Assembly (NCBI GenBank): GCA_029204225.1
Contig: CM055107.1
Coordinates: forward strand, 29,473,410 to 29,537,409
Reading direction: 5' to 3'
DNA: 64,000 nucleotides
From: Diphasiastrum complanatum
Taxonomy: Eukaryota > Streptophyta > Lycopodiopsida > Lycopodiales > Lycopodiaceae
This document shows positions 57,950-64,000 of the stretch, one piece after another. The position numbers were made by a program, and so were the translations under genes. The notes below the pieces were generated by a model. The model did not search any database, was not told where the DNA came from, and saw only the letters and a list, made by a program, of their open reading frames with translations. How positions within the stretch are numbered: the first letter of the stretch is position 1; the number at the start of each line of letters is the position of its first letter.

Positions 57950-58600
57950 AAGTGAAAGTTGCGAAACCTTTTCAATTTGATGTTTTAGCAAAGGCTGAAA
58001 AATTCGAGCACTCTTTGGAACCATTTTGTACTAATCGAGGAGGGAGTCAACATGTGTCAATTAGTACTTTTGTTCAAAGTGTTAAGAGTGAGCATTTGAT
58101 TGAGAGAATTTTTCATTACTTGAAGAATCTTCTATGTCATCCCATACCTCTTCGAGGGACAGCTTTGATGACACCATCATTGATGCATCTCTTGATAGTT
58201 TGCCAAATTTTTATGATGAAGTTGTTGGACAGCAGGTTCAGTCATCTTCTTTTGGTCATTTACAGCCCATTTTACATCATGAGCAGTCCATTATGCTTCG
58301 GGAACAGCCTGCGGAAGATTATGGACAACATGGTCCATGTTGGGAACATTTTCGGCAGCAAAGTGTTGAACAGCCCATAACAGTTCCTTGTCGGCTATTG
58401 GAGACTTTGCAGGACAACAAAGAAATGTCTTACTACGAAGGGAAGGCACATGCCTCTTTTAAATCAGTACCTCTTGCTGATTTTTTTGGTTCTACACTTA
58501 CTCTTCATCATGATGTTGGTACATTGCCTATTCTATGTGAGCAAGTCATTGATGGTAAGGTTCGGGAGGGTGTGATGTCAAAAGAGTTTGGTACTTTTTT
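57950..58600 (+). pseudogene. Second, diverged copy of the integrase/linker region in element B
   Basis: 58240-58560 repeats the linker of 57420-57770: EQPAEDYGQHGPCWEHFRQQ, LLETLQDNKEMSYYEGKAHA, SVPLADFF match EQPVEDIGQQGPSS, LLQTLQDSKVDHFYEGKTRA, SVEFADFS. Before it, KFEHSLEPFCTNRGG resembles the QFGHSLKILRTDRGG block of integrase. The order is therefore a partial duplicate, much more diverged than expected for a recent one. Confidence 0.7.
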
Positions 58601-58927
58601 TTATTGTCCTTATGATAGGAAGTATTTTCAAATAATGTGGGAGCCTATGATGGATTACAAGTCCATGTTTCGACTTATTGCCGAGTTTATGTTGGTTCCC
58701 TACTTCGGATGGAGCATGCAAATCCTCACCCTTCGACTTGATGCTTCATTATTACGCATTCTTTTCCTTTTATATGTTGGACATGATTGGGGATGAGATT
58801 TCGACTACTTCGGTGCGAAGTTTATTTGGCAACATGAAGTTCGAACAGCAAGTTGCATTTTTCTCTTTCGAGAAGTTACTTCATGTTATGTTATGCATTT
58901 CCATTTAAGGAGGGAATTGGAATGTAA
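58601..58927 (+). other. 3' end of element B internal region, polypurine tract
   Basis: ORF text without a domain, then AAGGAGGGAAT (58917-58927), a likely polypurine tract in front of the LTR. Confidence 0.5.
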
Positions 58928-59410
58928 ATGGAATTGCTTACATTACCATAGGTTACTTTGACCCAAAAGGTCGAGAGTTGTGTAACCATGGTCATTTATT
59001 ATATTAGGCCTACTAAACTTAGAGTTAGCTAAGTTAGTATGAAATTAACTTGGTAGGAACTCATGGGTCCACTAGGCCTAATTGTGACATTAAGTACCCC
59101 AACCTGACATATTGGAGGTACCTTATTCTTTCTATGTAACTTATAGAAAGTTGGATAGTCGATAGTCAAGTAGTTGGAAAGCCAATAGTCAAGTAGTTGG
59201 AAAGCCAATAGTCATGAAGTTAGATAGTCATCTTGGACTATTGTGTGCATCTCATTTGTATGAGACACTTTTGTAAGCAATACTGACTATTCTCCTTGGC
59301 TGTCCACGAGTTTCTACAAGAGGGTTTCTAGCCATCTCTCTCTTTCTTTTGAGAATGCTTTGTGTGATTGAATAGTTAAGATTCTGGATCCTTAGGCTTC
59401 TATTTCCTAC
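58928..59410 (+). mobile_element. 3' LTR of element B
   Basis: From TGGAATGTAAATGG to TTCCTACA, about 483 bp, directly followed by hAT sequence. Homologous blocks (GTCGAGA(G/T)TTGTGTAACC, ACTTTGACC/ACTATGACC) recur in the LTR fragment at 62345-62900. Confidence 0.7.
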
Positions 59411-61441
59411 AGATGTATGTGTCGATGTTGTATGCCTGGGAGCTGCATGAGTAGGAGCCGTACGAGTGGCAGTTGTATGTGTACCAGCAGCTGATGGTGC
59501 TGGATGTGGCTGCGTACGTGCATGTGGTGAGAGCCACCCTATATCATCAATGGCATCCTCATCATCTCCATACCGAAGGAGGTCTGACATGGTCCTCTGG
59601 CGAACACGGCGGGTCTGATCTGCATCATCATCAAAATGAACATCTACAGGGGCCTGTGATCCTGCACACCATCAATCCCTCCCACTGTGGCACAAGCATC
59701 TCCACGCTCTGCTATATCCCCTGCAAAAGCGTCATGTGCCATATGGTCAGCATTCCCAACATGTGCTGCATCCACTGTCTCTCTCTCATGTTGTATATCC
59801 TCTGATAGTGGATCAGGTCGATACACATCCTGCTCTGGTAGAGGTGGCTCATACATCCCTACCATCATCCTCTGTAATCGATCATCCTCCAGGCCATAGC
59901 GTATGTCTGCCTCATACTCTGGCTCAAGCTCTGCCTCAACCATGGTCTCCAATCCTAGTGCAAGAATACCCAAATCATCATCATCATCATCCTCATCCTC
60001 CTCATCAGCACCCATGCCCATACCTGTCCCCTAGCCAGCACCTGTATCCTGATCATGACCCACTCTGTCCATCAATAACCGTCTAACCCACAACATCTCT
60101 CTCTCTGTCTCTGCTACAATGTCAGTCGCAACATCAGCCCTCGACATGGGGCGTGGTGGAATCAGTGGGATCATCATCGCCTAGTAAAAAATCTGAGGGC
60201 AACACCTCTAGAGGGTCCACAATAGATGCAAGTCTGTCACTCAACCTTGCATTGGTGTTGCAAAAAACCAGCCGTGTCATCTGTGCAATAGAAAGGTGAT
60301 TACGCCTTTTCGTGTGGATCAAAGAAAATGTGCTCCAATTGCGCTCGCATACACTAGAGGAACAATCCTATTGACAATCATAAAATTCAAAAAAGTGCAT
60401 TAGTTAATTCCATCCATTTAACACCCAAAATTCGATGGGTAAGGAATACCTGTGATAGCACTCGCAAGGCCAGCTTTTGTAGAGCTGGGCATGCAGAACC
60501 ATAGAGGTTCCACCAAGTCACCGCTCTCTCTCGTCTGCTGGGATTCAGCGCCGCATGGTGGCCAAACACACCAACCTGCCTCTTGAAGGCAATGTACTGT
60601 GTCTCAACAGCATCTATGTCAGTGAAGTGTCTGGCGGCTCCATCCAAATATCTCAACCAATCCAAACCTAGCTCCATGTCTGATGCCTGCCGCTCAGATA
60701 GCCACATGGGATGCAACAGGTGGGCAACAGAGTGAATCGGCCTATGGAACCAATTCCACCTGCGCTCCCAGATGTCCCGCAACACCACCATCCTGTTTCA
60801 CATAGTTAATGACATGTCAACAAATAAATCCGAAGATGCGAAGATGAGAGCAAACCTATTTCAATTACAATAGACAGATTCCAAAACAACAAATGACTGA
60901 AATGACCATCAAGTTCCATACCTGTCCTCGGAGAAAAAATGTTGCTTTAGCAGCTGTCCATGAACTCGTAGATAAGGCCCATAGTGCTGCCCTCACTATC
61001 AACTAACCTCAGAACATGGTAGAACAGACTCCTCACAGATGTAATGCTCTCAGCCTGACGCCAAAAATCATCGTCAAACACAATCCTCAAAAATCTCAAA
61101 CCATCAGGCCTACTAGAGAAAGGCAGCTCCCTAAATGCAGCACTAGTGGCCATATGTCTGAGCTGATGTCTGACTCTAATAAGCCTATGCATGACAATCA
61201 GGTCGAATGCAAAACGTGTGGGAGCTGGTTTCTTCATATCAAGTGAACTGAAGGTGCGGAATAGGGTGAGGGCACGCCTCTTCCGGGGGATAAATGTCAC
61301 CACGGCAAGTGCCATATCAGCTATCGTGCAAACCCAGGGCAAGCGGCCAATATCCCCCAGTATAACATCAATGCTATGTGCAGCACAGGGGGTCCATACA
61401 ATAGCAGGGTACTGTTGCCGTAGCAAGTGAGATATGTCCAC
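59411..61441 (-). pseudogene. hAT transposase, C-terminal half with introns conserved
   Basis: Minus strand, three exons. Exon 1 (61441 to 60922): WTPCAAHSIDVILGDIGRL, FIPRKRRALTLFRTF, DMKKPAPTRFAFDLIVMHRL, FDDDFWRQAESI, GSTMGLIYEFMD, the middle of a plant hAT transposase, with one missing base near 60962. Intron 60921-60793 (GT-AG). Exon 2 (60792-60450): LRDIWERRWNWFHRPIHSVA, YGSACPALQKLALRVLSQ. Intron 60449-60368 (GT-AG). Exon 3 (60367 leftward): CSSSVCERNWSTFSLIHTKR, the hAT dimerisation core, then a long acidic tail (DEEDEDDDDDD) and LLRYGDDEDAIDDIGWLS. Cut at 59411 by the LTR of element B. The BED finger and the first catalytic Asp region are missing on the right. Confidence 0.9.
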
Positions 61442-61938
61442 GCAATTACTTGCAGGAGGAGGTATGTTAGTGGCAGGGGGGTGCCAAGGCTGAGGTGGCT
61501 AAGGGGGATGCTGCGGCTGCGGGGGATGCTGGGGCTGCAGAGATGGTGGCAAAGAAGCTCCAAAAGAACCAGCCTCACCATGTTGTCTATCATCACCGTC
61601 CTCATCATCAGAATCCAAACCATCCTGATGTGTGGAGAAAGTGGATGGTATGTCCTGGGTGCCCTGTGAGAGACCATCCGGCGCCGACTCAGAGCGAAGA
61701 AAACAAAATGTCTGCACTGAGCGAGTCATCTGAGTGACTGCAGGAGGACGCTGTGGAAATGCACCGACTGGAATAGATGTAGCAGGAGGGGCGGAACATG
61801 AAAAAGTGCAAGGGTTAGGCTCCTGAAATTTGGCACAAATAATGTTTTAGGTACCATCGATAAACAGTTGCTGGGAAATCTGAAAATTTGTTTTTGGCTC
61901 AAAAATCTGAAAATAAGTGAAAAAAAGGCCCAAATCAA
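61442..61938 (-). pseudogene. Probable upstream region of the hAT relic, low-complexity
   Basis: Minus-strand ORF 61729-61499 is acidic (DSDDEDGDDRQHGEAG) and then Pro/Gln-rich (QPQHPPQPQHPP). It lies directly upstream of exon 1 but has no BED finger or DUF659. It may be linker sequence or an unrelated insert. Confidence 0.3.
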
Positions 61939-62344
61939 TGTGAATTTGTGTACACTCAGGCTGCAAATAGGCTGAAGGTATAATTGTAGTAAGACGCTTT
62001 CTTATGAGGCAGATTTGTACCAAATTTAAAAGGAATCCGTCAAGTATAGAAGAAGCTATGAGAAAAATTTCTTAGAAACTCTTTGTAAAATTTCAAAGCT
62101 GAAAATTTGCAACCCTATTCTGCAGCTATTTTTGACTGATTTGCAGCAAATTTCTTGCTTGTAGAAGGGTAATCCACCTCCAAAGAGCTCTCCTCTGATC
62201 TCCCTACCAAAATCCCATAGGAAAAGGCAATTTTTTTGCTGATTTTTGGTGCTTTATCTGTCTAGATTATCTGTCTAGAATGACCTTAGTTTAGCACTGC
62301 TTTACATGTTTAGCATTCCTGTTATTTCATTTGACATTTCCACT
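61939..62344. other. Spacer, no gene recognised
   Basis: AT-rich, no ORF or boundary of note. Confidence 0.4.
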
Positions 62345-62900
62345 TGGTACTTACTATCAGAGATGTTAATGGAGATGTAAATAAGTCACCTTAAGATTAC
62401 TATGACCTTTACGGTCGAGATTTGTGTAACCGTTGGTTCAAGTACTTAGTTCATCTACATGTTATGCATGGGGCTTTTTTAACTTTGTGGGTCCCAATGC
62501 CTTGTCACTAAAAGACCTTGAGTTTTTAGGTATATGACTCTTGGGTCAATTGCTTGTAAGACAAGTTAGGTTTAGGACATGTGGTGGACCCTATATATTG
62601 GTGTACTTCCTTTTCACATACCATTCAATTATAGAGACCATCTATGAGTAGAATTGTCACTGATCATGGTGTTCTCATACCTCATGTTTACTAGACGTGT
62701 TAGATATATCCATATCTTACCTTCTTGAGGGAACACATAACTATATCTGTAAGGATCGCCAAGTGTAGATCCTCTATATCCTGTTGCATCTTAATCATCA
62801 AAGGATTGGAGTGTATGTTTAACACACTATTTACGAAATATAAGAATCATTCTAAAATCTTTTTCCCTAGAAAAATATACTAGATTTTAAGAAGATTCTA
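62345..62900 (+). mobile_element. LTR fragment related to the element B LTR
   Basis: AATGGAGATGTAAATAAGTC, TATGACCTTTACGGTCGAGA and TTTGTGTAACCGTTGGTTC align with the first part of the LTR at 58928. Ends are approximate. No coding part is attached. Confidence 0.5.
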
Positions 62901-63497
62901 TAAACCAGATTCCTAACAGAAATATGAGTTATCCAACTCTGCGATCAATCAGGTAATTAAAGACAAAAGGCATACCAAAACCATTTCAATATCCATCTTC
63001 AACTACAAGAAACTTTATACAATCTAGAACAAAATCTAGAGATTATAAAGTTAGCAAAATTCCAACTGAATTCAATGGTTATTCTTGACAATCCCTAATA
63101 GAATGGTACTTGGTAAACCCGATCAGCAAAACCTAAATTCAATCTTCATCTCTACTATCCATAAACATGAATACTCACAGACAATTCCCAAAACTCCTCT
63201 AGTTCCAGATTATTCACAACAATCCCTAGAGAGTTCCCCTATTTCACTTGGATAGTTCAACCTCTGAACATCATCTGGATTTCTCTAAAAAATCTATGCA
63301 ACCGGCTGATCCTTTGAAAGACTTATTCCAATCACTTCATCCCTCCGTTTAAAAGAAATTCCATAATTTCAATCAAAAAGTTCCTCAGAAGACGATGTAT
63401 AAAATATTAAAAGATTATAAAAAAGTTAGTAATGAGTGTCCCACACTATTACAATCTAGACTTTTTCTCAGATCATAAAATATTTTTGGACTCCATG
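62901..63497. other. Spacer, no gene recognised
   Basis: Short ORFs only. Confidence 0.4.
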
Positions 63498-63797
63498 TGT
63501 TACGTCCACATCCTGCATATAGGATTCGGCATAATCCTAGACTTGGATACATTGTACTCCAGTACTCGAGATTATTGATTACGCCACGTTATTCCATACA
63601 AGGCCAGTAATGTAATTAATAACCTTGTGAGGCCCACTAAGTGGAGTTAACACATGGATTTAGGACTGTTAATGCATGTGTAGAGTATCAATAGCAATGA
63701 AAAGCACTTTCGAGAAGTTTAGGTCTTGCATGTCACTCTACTCTTACTTCCTATTCCTTGGCTCGGGGGTGAAGCTGCTTAGTACTAATCTTTACAT
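63498..63797 (+). mobile_element. LTR fragment or solo LTR
   Basis: Starts TGTTACGTCCACATCC and ends TAATCTTTACA. Start, end and a CCTTGTGAGGCCCACTAAG/CCTTGAGAGGACCCAGACAC block are shared with the LTR at 10812-11271. No PBS follows and no clear target duplication is present. Confidence 0.55.
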
Positions 63798-64000
63798 GAC
63801 ATGTCTAAACCCCGAAAACCCATAAAAACACATTTTCAAAAAAACCCCAAAAAAAAATTCGTTTCGAACCTGGACCTCTTGTTTGAAAAGTGTTTCAAAC
63901 ATGTTTCCAAATGACGTCCGAAACAGGTTTAAAAAACATTGGCTGAAAGCAATCAAGAATCAGAGAAGCCACTCACTTGGAAGTCAATTCTACCACCATG

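Overview
This window is AT-rich, gene-poor nuclear DNA from a land plant with a large, repeat-dominated genome. The plant assignment rests on Ty1-copia and Ty3-gypsy polyproteins of plant type, initiator-Met tRNA primer-binding sites (TGGTATCAGAGCC), hAT transposase with spliceosomal introns, a Bet v 1/PR-10-like fragment and G-box promoter motifs. The DUF7869-like transposase fossil and the long unclassified spacers hint at a non-flowering plant (gymnosperm, fern or lycophyte), but the clade cannot be settled from the sequence alone. No bacterial operon, CRISPR array, rRNA or convincing tRNA gene was seen.

Layout. 1-3 kb: one small intact plant gene on the minus strand (1957-2439) with a TATA box. 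3.9-9.1 kb: a decayed minus-strand Ty3-gypsy element (PBS 8431-8444; RT, RNase H, truncated integrase) ending in a 24-bp minisatellite and an unidentified ORF. 9.1-10.1 kb: an unclassified repeat with G/C runs and a CpG-rich palindromic array. 10.8-11.3 kb: LTR plus PBS. 12.8-14.1 kb: a second, diverged copy of the small gene (13201-13731), so the pair is a segmental duplication. 15-23.5 kb: LTR scraps, a short hairpin, one transposon-like exon, a degenerate satellite (18.4-19.8 kb) and microsatellites. 23.6-25.9 kb: a minus-strand copia remnant. 26.4-33.7 kb: a nest, in which a structurally complete but RT-less copia element (27191-32476, LTRs 737 bp each, target duplication CAAAA) sits inside the 3' LTR of an older minus-strand copia. 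33.7-34.6 kb: a DUF7869-type transposase-like pseudogene. 35.7-38 kb: a T-rich tract and a second copy of the unclassified repeat. 38-40.6 kb: a collapsed LTR/RNase H/LTR/gag copia array. 44.2-47.1 kb: a strong G-box promoter, copia integrase debris and a Bet v 1-like gene broken by an antisense copia RT fragment. 48.6-51.1 kb: LTR plus PBS and a hAT C-terminal fossil. 51.8-52.0 kb: a long-hairpin MITE. 55-59.4 kb: two fused copia elements, abutting a minus-strand hAT transposase relic (59.4-61.5 kb). 62.3-63.8 kb: LTR fragments.

Interplay. Almost everything here is mobile DNA in several layers of nesting. The only intact host-like coding sequences are the duplicated small gene pair. The Bet v 1-like gene is visibly interrupted. 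Two separate copia copies lack exactly the RT catalytic core while keeping integrase (and, in one, both LTRs and RNase H), so any mobility must have come from enzymes supplied in trans or from deletion after insertion.
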